Shown one piece after another: positions 1-6,723 of a stretch of 64,000 nt of DNA. Made by a program: the position numbers and the translations under genes. Origin of the DNA: Alkalihalobacillus sp047302405 (GTDB taxonomy: Bacteria > Bacillota > Bacilli > Bacillales > Bacillaceae_D). The DNA is taken from NCBI RefSeq assembly GCF_047302405.1, contig NZ_CP154853.1, positions 992,001-1,056,000 of the forward strand, given 5' to 3'. Under the pieces are notes generated by a model that was not told the origin of the DNA, did no database searches, and saw only the letters and a program-made list of their open reading frames with translations. The stretch's first letter is position 1. Every line of letters starts with the position of its first letter.

Positions 1-2
1 AT

Positions 3-359
3 GTATTTCTCCCTATTAATATGTTAGCGGAGGCATCGATCCCGTTAGCTATGATTATTTTGGGGATGCAGCTAGCGAACATAAGCATGAGCCAGTTTGA
101 ATGGTCTTTGCTTTCTTATTCAGTCATCATAAGGTTGATCTTATCACCGCTCATTGCTTTTGGAATTGTTCTACTATTACCGATTGATCCGTTATTGCAA
201 AAAGTGCTAATTGTCTCAGCGGCAATGCCTTCAGCGGCTACGATTGTCATGTTTGCGGTTCAATTTGACTCAAAACCACAATTTGTCTCAACTGTTACCT
301 TTATCACAACCGTTTTAAGCCTTTTTACGATTACAGGCTTACTCATCTTACTTGGATAA
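3..359 (+). CDS. AEC (auxin efflux carrier) family permease, C-terminal part
   Basis: The reading frame is open to the left edge, so only the last ~118 residues of an integral membrane transporter are present. Four hydrophobic segments are visible. The third carries a SAAMPSAA stretch, typical of the C-terminal half of AEC-family permeases (malate/auxin-type carriers), and the chain ends in a last membrane helix. The substrate cannot be read from this fragment. The stop lies 100 bases before dapH with no obvious strong terminator. Family assignment is by recognition of the C-terminal pattern; other 10-TM secondary carriers of the same fold are possible. Confidence 0.72.
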   Translation, partial: VFLPINMLAEASIPLAMIILGMQLANISMSQFEWSLLSYSVIIRLILSPLIAFGIVLLLPIDPLLQKVLIVSAAMPSAATIVMFAVQFDSKPQFVSTVTFITTVLSLFTITGLLILLG

Positions 360-459
360 GGCAAAAGTTTGTTTTTTGTAACGATTTTTGTTTGCTTTTT
401 TTCTTAGATATCTCTATCATAAGAGAAGATTAGATATTGTTTTAGGAGGATACATAACG

Positions 460-1182
460 ATGAAAATGATGGATGCAAATGAAATAATTCAGTATATTTC
501 TACAAGTGAAAAAAAGACACCAGTAAAGGTACATATTAAAGGCGAAATCGAAGGTATTGATTTCGGTGCTAATACAAAAGCTTTTATTACAGGTAATACA
601 GGCGTTCTATTCGGTGAATGGAAAGACATCGAACAAGCTATTCAAACAAACGAAGACAAAGTAGAAGACTATGTCGTTGAGAATGACCGTCGTAACTCGG
701 CGATTCCAATGCTTGACTTAAAAGGCATTCAAGCTCGTATTGAGCCAGGTGCGATTATCCGCGACCAAGTGGAAATTGGCAACAATGCCGTTATCATGAT
801 GGGAGCAAGCATTAACATTGGGGCGGTTATCGGAGAAGGAACGATGATTGACATGAATGCTGTTCTTGGTGGACGAGCTACTGTCGGTAAAAATTGTCAT
901 ATCGGAGCTGGTTCTGTATTAGCTGGAGTGATCGAGCCACCTTCTGCTCAGCCAGTTGTCGTTGAAGATGATGTTGTGGTTGGGGCAAACGTTGTGGTAT
1001 TAGAAGGCGTACGTGTTGGGAAAGGTGCGGTATTAGCAGCTGGAGCAGTTGTAACAGAAGATGTTCCTCCTAACACCGTTGTCGCAGGAATTCCAGCACG
1101 AGTTATTAAAGAGATTGATGAAAAAACAAAAGGTAAAACAGAAATTAAACAAGAACTACGTCGTTTAAATGAAGATAACTAA
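460..1182 (+). CDS. dapH: 2,3,4,5-tetrahydropyridine-2,6-dicarboxylate N-acetyltransferase
   Basis: Cytoplasmic enzyme of the acetylase branch of lysine/diaminopimelate synthesis: acetyl-CoA plus tetrahydrodipicolinate gives N-acetyl-2-amino-6-oxopimelate. The 240-residue protein has an N-terminal alpha/beta region (residues 1-90) followed by left-handed beta-helix hexapeptide repeats (for example IGNNAVIMMGASINIGAVIG), as in B. subtilis YkuQ. The ATG at 460 is chosen because AGGAGG lies 9 bases upstream; the longer frame from 388 has no ribosome binding site. It is the first gene of a three-gene operon with the aminotransferase and dapL, a complete acetyl-DAP module feeding peptidoglycan and lysine. 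Confidence 0.93.
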   Translation: MKMMDANEIIQYISTSEKKTPVKVHIKGEIEGIDFGANTKAFITGNTGVLFGEWKDIEQAIQTNEDKVEDYVVENDRRNSAIPMLDLKGIQARIEPGAIIRDQVEIGNNAVIMMGASINIGAVIGEGTMIDMNAVLGGRATVGKNCHIGAGSVLAGVIEPPSAQPVVVEDDVVVGANVVVLEGVRVGKGAVLAAGAVVTEDVPPNTVVAGIPARVIKEIDEKTKGKTEIKQELRRLNEDN

Positions 1183-1265
1183 AAAGTAAGGGAGAAAGTA
1201 GCTTTGTTGTGCGAGTCGACTCGTCAGCAAGGCTCTTTCCTTACATAGAGGGAAGGGGAATAGAT

Positions 1266-2483
1266 ATGTCAGATTGGTTTACACGAGATAAAAATTCGAT
1301 TATGTCGACCTATAATCGTTTACCTGTAGCGATTGAAAAAGGGGAAGGAAGTTATTTAATCGATGTGAACGGAAGGAAGTATCTTGATTTATTTACAGGG
1401 CTTGCCGTGAATTTATTAGGACATTCACATCCGAAAATTGTTCAGACTTTAAAAGAACAAGGAGAACAGTTTTTACATATCTCTAACGTCTTTTTAAATA
1501 AACCGGCGATCACCCTTGCTGAAAAGTTAATGAAGCAATCGATCGAAGGGAAAGTCTTTTATACCAATTCAGGAGCAGAAGCGACTGAGGCGGCTTTAAA
1601 GTTAATTCATAAACATTCCGTATCGACAGGAGAGAATCGTCAAGGGGTTATCGTCCTAAAAAAGAGCTTCCACGGAAGAACATTAGGTGCGATTAAATTA
1701 ACGAGACAGCCTGGGGTTTACCAAGATTTCCCGACAACAGACACACCTGTTTATGAGGTCGAGCCAGAAAATTTAGATATGCTCCAAACGACGATTGAAC
1801 AATATAAGCCAGCAGCTTTGATTATGGAGCCAATTCTTGGTTCGGGTGGAATTCTGCCGCTATCTAAGGAATTTCTAGAAGGAGCAGAGGCATTATGTCG
1901 CAAGCATGGTGTTTTATTTTGTATGGATGAAATTCAAACTGGAATCGGTCGGACGGGAAGCTTTTTTGCTTATCAACAAACAAATGTGGAGCCTGATTTG
2001 ATTTTATTTGCTAAAGGTGTAGGTGGTGGGTTGCCACTTGGTGGAATCATTGTAGCTAAACAATATGCCGAGCTTTTTAAACCAGGTGATCACGGAACAA
2101 CTTTTGCTCCGTCCCCGTTAAGTGCGGCTTTAGGAAATACGGTATTAGAAGTTTTATTAGAAGATGGTCAAATGGAAAAGAGTAAAGAAACTTCGGATAA
2201 GCTCTGGACTAAACTTGTTCAATTAAAAGAAACTTATTCAGAACTAGTGTTAGGTATACGCGGAAAAGGGATGATGGTTGGTCTCATGTTATCTGCAGAA
2301 GGTCCGGTCGTGAAGGATGTGCAAAAGCGTCTCCTCGAGAAAGGGTTTATGGTTGATGTGACTCAACAAACAATCATTCGTTTATTGCCACCTTTAACGA
2401 TAAGTATCGCTGAAATTGATTTATTGATTTCAGCTATTAAGGAAGAATTAGAGCGGTTAAAAGAGAAAGGGTTAGAAGCATGA
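1266..2483 (+). CDS. Class III PLP aminotransferase, probable N-acetyl-LL-diaminopimelate aminotransferase
   Basis: 405-residue fold-type I, class III aminotransferase of the acetylornithine/ornithine type. Visible features are the phosphate-binding NSGAEATEAA motif near residue 100, DEIQTG with the pyridine-binding Asp near 221, and the PLP lysine in FAKGVGGG near residue 250. By sequence alone it would be called ArgD or RocD, but it sits between dapH and dapL and overlaps dapL by four bases (ATGA). The context therefore argues that it transaminates N-acetyl-2-amino-6-oxopimelate, the step done in B. subtilis by the unrelated class I enzyme PatA. The start at 1266 is preceded by GGAAGGGGA; the longer frame from 1209 lacks a good ribosome binding site. 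Substrate is inferred from context. Confidence 0.85.
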   Translation: MSDWFTRDKNSIMSTYNRLPVAIEKGEGSYLIDVNGRKYLDLFTGLAVNLLGHSHPKIVQTLKEQGEQFLHISNVFLNKPAITLAEKLMKQSIEGKVFYTNSGAEATEAALKLIHKHSVSTGENRQGVIVLKKSFHGRTLGAIKLTRQPGVYQDFPTTDTPVYEVEPENLDMLQTTIEQYKPAALIMEPILGSGGILPLSKEFLEGAEALCRKHGVLFCMDEIQTGIGRTGSFFAYQQTNVEPDLILFAKGVGGGLPLGGIIVAKQYAELFKPGDHGTTFAPSPLSAALGNTVLEVLLEDGQMEKSKETSDKLWTKLVQLKETYSELVLGIRGKGMMVGLMLSAEGPVVKDVQKRLLEKGFMVDVTQQTIIRLLPPLTISIAEIDLLISAIKEELERLKEKGLEA

Positions 2484-3610
2484 ATAAAGAGCAACTCTTT
2501 CAATTAAGAAGAGATTTACATCAAATTCCAGAACCTGGTTTTGCTGAATTTAAAACACAGGCCTATTTATTACACTATATACATTCATTACCAAATGAGT
2601 ATTTAGATGTCCAAACGTGGGAAACAGGTATTTTAGTAAAAGTGAATGGTAAAGTAGGGAATAAGACGTATGGATACCGAGCAGATATTGATGGCTTGCC
2701 AATCGTTGAACAAACATCGTATCAAACGTTTCGGTCGTCCCATCCAGAGTTCATGCATGCCTGTGGACATGATTTTCATATGACGATTGCGTTAGGGGTC
2801 TTAACCCATTTTGCTGCTCATCAACCGACCGATAATTTATTGTTTATTTTCCAACCAGCTGAAGAAGGTCCTGGTGGAGCATTACCATTATTACAATCAG
2901 AAGAATTTAAACATTGGAGACCTGATGAGATTTTTGCTTTGCATATAGCACCGGAATATAAGGTTGGGCAAGTTGCGACAAAACCAGGGCTTTTATTTGC
3001 GAATACATCTGAGCTTTTTATTGATTTAAAAGGGAAAGGTGGGCATGCAGCCTACCCTCATACAGCAAATGATATGGTGGTTGCAGCGAGCTCTTTAGTC
3101 ATTCAGTTACAAACGATTGTCTCAAGAAATGTCGACCCACTTGATTCAGGGGTTGTCACAATCGGTGTGATAAAAGGTGGAACAAAACAAAACATTATTG
3201 CTGAGACGGCTAGAATAGAAGGGACGATTCGTTCTTTATCAATTGAATCGATGCAAAGAATCAAAGAACGAGTGGAAGCTTTAGTAAAAGGCATTGAAAT
3301 AGGATATGAATGTGAAGTGACGATTGATTACGGCTCAAACTATTGCCAAGTATATAATGATGAAGCGTTAATTGCTGATTTTTCCCACTATGTATCTGAA
3401 TGGGAAGGGATTGAATACATTCACTGTCAAGAAGCGATGACAGGTGAAGACTTTGGTTACTTTTTAGAACAAATTCCTGGATTTATGTTTTGGCTCGGGG
3501 TTGACAGTGCATATGGGTTACATGATGCTAGGTTAGAACCAAATGAAGAAGCGATTCCACTTGCAGTAAGTCTGTTAACCGATTATTTAACGAAAAAAGC
3601 AGCAAGCTAA
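2480..3610 (+). CDS. dapL: N-acetyldiaminopimelate deacetylase (M20 family)
   Basis: 376-residue M20 amidohydrolase that removes the acetyl group from N-acetyl-LL-diaminopimelate, releasing LL-DAP and acetate. Metal-site motifs are visible: MHACGHDFH (Cys95, His97, His100) and PAEEGPGGA (Glu128-Glu129), with a late His-rich segment GLHDARL. Length and motifs match B. subtilis YkuR. Its ATG overlaps the stop of the aminotransferase gene, indicating translational coupling. It completes the acetylase-branch DAP operon started by dapH. The general M20 family includes amino-acid and hippurate deacylases, so the specific substrate rests on operon context and synteny. Confidence 0.92.
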   Translation: MNKEQLFQLRRDLHQIPEPGFAEFKTQAYLLHYIHSLPNEYLDVQTWETGILVKVNGKVGNKTYGYRADIDGLPIVEQTSYQTFRSSHPEFMHACGHDFHMTIALGVLTHFAAHQPTDNLLFIFQPAEEGPGGALPLLQSEEFKHWRPDEIFALHIAPEYKVGQVATKPGLLFANTSELFIDLKGKGGHAAYPHTANDMVVAASSLVIQLQTIVSRNVDPLDSGVVTIGVIKGGTKQNIIAETARIEGTIRSLSIESMQRIKERVEALVKGIEIGYECEVTIDYGSNYCQVYNDEALIADFSHYVSEWEGIEYIHCQEAMTGEDFGYFLEQIPGFMFWLGVDSAYGLHDARLEPNEEAIPLAVSLLTDYLTKKAAS

Positions 3611-3691
3611 TTTGAGTCATCGATGAATAATTTCTTTGCTTAAGGAGATTCTAACAACTGTACGAATTTCCTAAATAATGGAGGTATTTCA

Positions 3692-3937
3692 ATGGCAAGA
3701 ATTGGTGTTGAACAAACATTAACAGATGTGCAACAAGAGCTTCAAGCAAAGGGATATGATATTGTTCAGTTAAATAACGAGCAGGATGCACAAGGTTGTG
3801 ATTGTTGTGTGATTTCTGGTCAAGATCAAAACGTAATGGGTATTCAAACGGCCGTTACTCAAGGTTCAGTTATTAATGCAGATGGGATGACCGCCCAAGA
3901 AGTGTGCCAGCAGGTGGAACAAAAAATAGGGAAATAG
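3692..3937 (+). CDS. ykuS: UPF0180 family small protein YkuS
   Basis: 81-residue protein with a strong GGAGG ribosome binding site 8 bases upstream of ATG. It matches the UPF0180/YkuS family, which follows dapL (ykuR) in B. subtilis too. The protein is small and soluble with a central GCDCC cysteine cluster, no signal peptide and no membrane segment. Function unknown. The gap of 81 bases to dapL and the shared orientation suggest co-transcription with the DAP operon, closed by the hairpin at 3969-4008. Confidence 0.85.
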   Translation: MARIGVEQTLTDVQQELQAKGYDIVQLNNEQDAQGCDCCVISGQDQNVMGIQTAVTQGSVINADGMTAQEVCQQVEQKIGK

Positions 3938-3968
3938 TTTTCTCTAAATTTAGCTGGAATATATGAAG

Positions 3969-4008
3969 AAAAAGAAGGACTAGTCGATTTGATTAGACTT
4001 CTTTTTTA
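3969..4008 (+). terminator. Rho-independent terminator after ykuS
   Basis: AAGAAG and CTAg on the left pair with TAG and CTTCTT on the right around an AT-rich loop, followed by a run of six T. It closes the dapH-ykuS unit. The stem is modest. Confidence 0.65.
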
Positions 4009-4377
4009 TATTTCTCATCATCTTTATACGTTCATTTTCAATTAAAAGACTCGGACTGATAATATGACTAGGTAACGATTGCAAAAATTGTCGAATGATT
4101 TATTGGGAAAAATAGTCTATAAACATCATAAAATGATGGTTTATTGTTAATAATTAGCTGAGAGAGGTAGGAGATTGATGATTATTTTACATTTTTCTCA
4201 TGCGAATATGACAAATCAGTGAAAATAGGGTCTATTCCTTTCGCAATTTGATTAGAAATTAGTTATAATAGTTCTTGTATAAGAAATGTTGTAGCAAAGG
4301 AATTATGATAAAAGTTCACAAATAACTTTTTCATTTTGCACATGTTTACAGCATGATAATTTGAGGAGGTCATATAT
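4009..4377 (+). other. Gene-free leader region of ykuU
   Basis: About 370 bases without a supported gene. A TATAAT at 4262-4267 with TTCGCA about 17 bases upstream is a possible sigma-A promoter. A 14-codon frame with a reasonable ribosome binding site (4178-4222) is present but not supported. A PerR-type operator was sought because ykuU is a peroxiredoxin gene; only a weak partial match (TTATAAT half) is seen near 4261. Confidence 0.4.
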
Positions 4378-4929
4378 ATGACAGACAAGCGTATGGTTGC
4401 AAAGCAAGCTCCAAGATTTGAAATGGATGCGGTATTACCGAATAAAGAATTTGGTAAAGTAAGTTTAGAAGAAAACATGAAAGAAGACAAATGGACAGTA
4501 TTATTCTTCTACCCAATGGATTTTACTTTTGTATGTCCAACAGAAATCACTTCTTTAAGTGACCGTTTCGATGAGTTTGAAGATTTAGACGCTGAAGTAA
4601 TCGGTGTTTCTACAGACACAGTTCATACTCATAAAGCATGGATCAACACTTCAAGAGATGATAATGGTTTAGGCGATTTAGCTTACCCATTAGCTGCTGA
4701 TACAAACCACACAGTAGCTCGTGACTACGGAGTATTAATTGAAGAAGAAGGTATCGCTCTTCGTGGGTTATTTATCATTAGTCCAGAAGGTGAGTTAATG
4801 TACTCTGTTGTTAACCATAACAACATTGGTCGTGACGTAGAAGAAACATTACGTGTCCTTCAAGCATTACAAACTGGTGGACTTTGCCCAGCAAACTGGA
4901 AGCCAGGTCAAGAAACACTTAACGTTTAA
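4378..4929 (+). CDS. ykuU: 2-Cys peroxiredoxin YkuU
   Basis: 183-residue typical 2-Cys peroxiredoxin reducing hydrogen and organic peroxides in the cytoplasm. The peroxidatic Cys53 lies in DFTFVCPTE and the resolving Cys170 in GGLCPANW near the C-terminus; GALRGLF/FIISPEG-type strands of the thioredoxin fold follow. It matches B. subtilis YkuU (AhpC/TSA family) in length and position. The start has GGAGG 9 bases upstream. In B. subtilis it is followed directly by ykuV; here the two are separated by ~1 kb of repeats. Confidence 0.93.
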   Translation: MTDKRMVAKQAPRFEMDAVLPNKEFGKVSLEENMKEDKWTVLFFYPMDFTFVCPTEITSLSDRFDEFEDLDAEVIGVSTDTVHTHKAWINTSRDDNGLGDLAYPLAADTNHTVARDYGVLIEEEGIALRGLFIISPEGELMYSVVNHNNIGRDVEETLRVLQALQTGGLCPANWKPGQETLNV

Positions 4930-4986
4930 TTTATTTTAGCGATGAGGTCTAACCATGTGTTAGGCTTTTCATCTTTAGAGAGAAAA

Positions 4987-5175
4987 AGCTATCAAAATTC
5001 AGTACTAAGTTGAATCGAGTGGTTTTTTGTTAACCAAAGCGGAGCCAGCGGAATACCCGGAGACTCCTGCGGGAGAAGTGAAACACGGGAGACCCCGCAG
5101 CGATGAGCGAGGAGGCTCGCGGTTCACCCGCGGAACGCGGAGGGTATGCAGCTGGTGGAGTAAACCAACTCCACT
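4987..5175 (+). repeat. Composite element copy 1, GC-rich palindromic head
   Basis: Begins with a conserved lead (ATCAAAATTCAGTA then TAAGTTG) and continues into a GC-rich block with GGAGACTCCTGCGGGA, GAGACCCCGCAG, GAGGAGGCTCG and CCGCGGAACGCG. CTGCGGG pairs with CCCGCAG. The same sequence, ~85-90% alike by eye, is found on the minus strand at 27095-27287, and related copies occur elsewhere in the window. No credible coding frame. Confidence 0.85.
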
Positions 5176-5945
5176 TTTTCTCGCTTCTGAGCGAACGGAC
5201 TGCGCTTTTTATCAATCTAGCTGCGTCCGTTAGAAGCTCGAGAAAAATCGGTTCGTCTTATGAAGACAAAGAGCGTCTTCAGAAGCCGCCCCTAATTTTT
5301 TCTCGCTTCTGAGCGAACGGACTGCGCTTTTTATCAATCTAGCTGCGTCCGTTAGAAGCTCGAGAAAAATCGGTTCGTCTTATGAAGACAAAGAGCGTCT
5401 TCAGAAGCCGCCCCTAATTTTTTCTCGCTTCTGAGCGAACGGACTGCGCTTTTTATCAATCTAGCTGCGTCCGTTAGAAGCTCGAGAAAAATCGCCCATC
5501 TGAGTGAAGACAAAAAGCGTCTTCATCAGCTGTTCTTATTTTTTCTCGCTTCTGAGCGAACGGACTGCGCTTTTTATCAATCTAGCTGCGTCCGTTAGAA
5601 GCTCGAGAAAAATCGCCCATCTGAGTGAAGACAAAAAGCGTCTTCATCAGCTGTTCTTATTTTTTCTCGCTTCTGAGCGAACGGACTGCGCTTTTTATCA
5701 ATCTAGCTGCGTCCGTTAGAAGCTCGAGAAAAATCGCCCATCTGAGTGAAGACAAAAAGCGTCTTCATCAGCTGTTCTTATTTTTTCTCGCTTCTGAGCA
5801 AACGGACTGCGCTTTTTATCAATCTAGCTACGTCCGTTAGAAGCTCGAGAAAAATCGGTCGTCTTTATGAAGACAAAAAGCGTCTTCAACAGCCGCCCTG
5901 TATTTTTTCTCGCTTCTGTCCAAACGGACTTCGCTTTTTATTTTA
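5175..5945 (+). repeat. Tandem array, ~6.5 units of 121-122 bp with two hairpins each
   Basis: Units begin TTTTTCTCGCTTCT at about 5175, 5297, 5419, 5540, 5661, 5782 and 5904 (last one partial). Hairpin 1 is a ~66-base imperfect inverted repeat: TTTTTCTCG..CTTCT..AACGGAC on the left and GTCCGTT-AGAAG-CTCGAGAAAAA on the right, around a loop TGCGCTTTTTATCAATCTAG. Hairpin 2 is GAAGAC-loop-GTCTTC with variable flanks. Units 1-2 carry the CTTATGAAGAC type, units 3-5 the CTGAGTGAAGAC type, and unit 6 a third variant. The last half-unit stops 3-8 bases before the ykuV ribosome binding site. The period is not a multiple of three, so it is not a coding repeat. Confidence 0.95.
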
Positions 5946-5958
5946 GGAGGATGATGAT

Positions 5959-6402
5959 ATGGCTTTAAAATTAAGATCTCAAATGCCAGAGCTTGATGGA
6001 GCGACAACGTGGTTAAACGGTGAAGTTTCAAAAGCAGACTTAAAAAAACCAGTACTAATTCACTTCTGGTCGATCAGTTGTGGTTTATGTAAAGAAGCAA
6101 TGCCAAATGTAAATGAGTTCCGTGATGAGTACAAAGATCAATTAGAAGTCATTGCGGTTCATATGCCGCGCTCTGAAAAGGACTTAAACTTAGAAGAAAT
6201 TGAAAAAGTGGCTAAAGAGCATGGGATCACACAACCGATTTTTGTTGATAACCAACATAAATTAACAGATGCATTCGAAAATGAATACGTTCCTGCTTAT
6301 TATGTATTTGATGAAGAAGGTCAATTGCGTCACTTTCAAGCAGGTGGCGGTGGCATGAAAATGCTCACAAAACGCGTAAACCGAGTATTAGGTATTAAAT
6401 AA
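5959..6402 (+). CDS. ykuV: Thiol-disulfide oxidoreductase YkuV (thioredoxin-like)
   Basis: 147-residue cytoplasmic thioredoxin-fold protein of the TlpA/ResA-like group with CGLC active site (Cys41 and Cys44 in WSISCGLCKEAMPN) and the cis-proline segment YVPAYYVF. It matches B. subtilis YkuV, which reduces disulfides and may regenerate the neighbouring peroxiredoxin YkuU. No signal peptide or membrane anchor. AGGAGG precedes the ATG by 8 bases and is almost abutted by the repeat array. Transcription through the array from ykuU, or a promoter within it, cannot be distinguished from sequence. Confidence 0.92.
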   Translation: MALKLRSQMPELDGATTWLNGEVSKADLKKPVLIHFWSISCGLCKEAMPNVNEFRDEYKDQLEVIAVHMPRSEKDLNLEEIEKVAKEHGITQPIFVDNQHKLTDAFENEYVPAYYVFDEEGQLRHFQAGGGGMKMLTKRVNRVLGIK

Positions 6403-6422
6403 TATTCAAAGCTTTATGATAG

Positions 6423-6466
6423 CTACTAATTTCCCGAAATCATACGGGGAATTAGTAGTTTTTTTA
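6423..6466 (+). terminator. Rho-independent terminator after ykuV
   Basis: Thirteen-base stem CTACTAATTTCCC / GGGGAATTAGTAG with one G-T pair, loop of 10, then a T run. Strong. Confidence 0.92.
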
Positions 6467-6513
6467 TTAATGGTGAGACCACTTAAAAAGTCCTTGTAGT
6501 TAAAATAAGTTTG

Positions 6514-6556
6514 GCTTACTCCGCCAGTTGTATACCCTACGCGTTCCGCGGAGAAA
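6514..6556 (-). repeat. Fragment of the GC-rich repeat
   Basis: Reverse-orientation fragment (TACTCCGCCAG, TATACCCTACGCGTTCCGCGG) matching the right end of the GC-rich head at 5130-5165 and 27110-27145. Truncated; no hairpin units follow. Confidence 0.75.
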
Positions 6557-6589
6557 AAAATCCGTTTTGTCGGATCTTTCGTTTTATGG

Positions 6590-6631
6590 TTGCGTGCTTT
6601 TCAATTTAAGTTATAATGTAAGTGTTTACAT
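6590..6631 (+). promoter_or_regulatory. aguA promoter with overlapping cre-like operator
   Basis: TTGCGT (6590-6595), 16-base spacer and TATAAT (6612-6617) form a sigma-A promoter. The palindrome ATGTAAGTGTTTACAT (6616-6631) overlaps the -10 and start region and resembles a CcpA cre site (WTGNAANCGNWNNCW) with one mismatch in the CG core. Repression by CcpA or by a local sugar regulator is inferred. Confidence 0.6.
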
Positions 6632-6723
6632 GTGTGAGCTGTTAAACTCTCTTAAACTTCGCTCATGTAGGAGAAGAAGTATATTGTTAATTGAAAGTAA
6701 GTCTAATGAATGGAGGAACTTTG

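Noticed and set aside
4178..4222. 14-codon frame with ribosome binding site upstream of ykuU
   Set aside because: Too short and without recognisable leader features.
4255..4280. PerR box before ykuU
   Set aside because: Only about 10 of 15 positions fit; not convincing.
5175..5945. CRISPR array
   Set aside because: Repeats are 121 bp and contiguous, with no unique spacers and no cas genes nearby.
5504..5946. Overlapping short frames encoding a repeated peptide within the tandem array
   Set aside because: The 121-122 base period shifts the frame in every unit, so no continuous protein exists; stems are the conserved feature.
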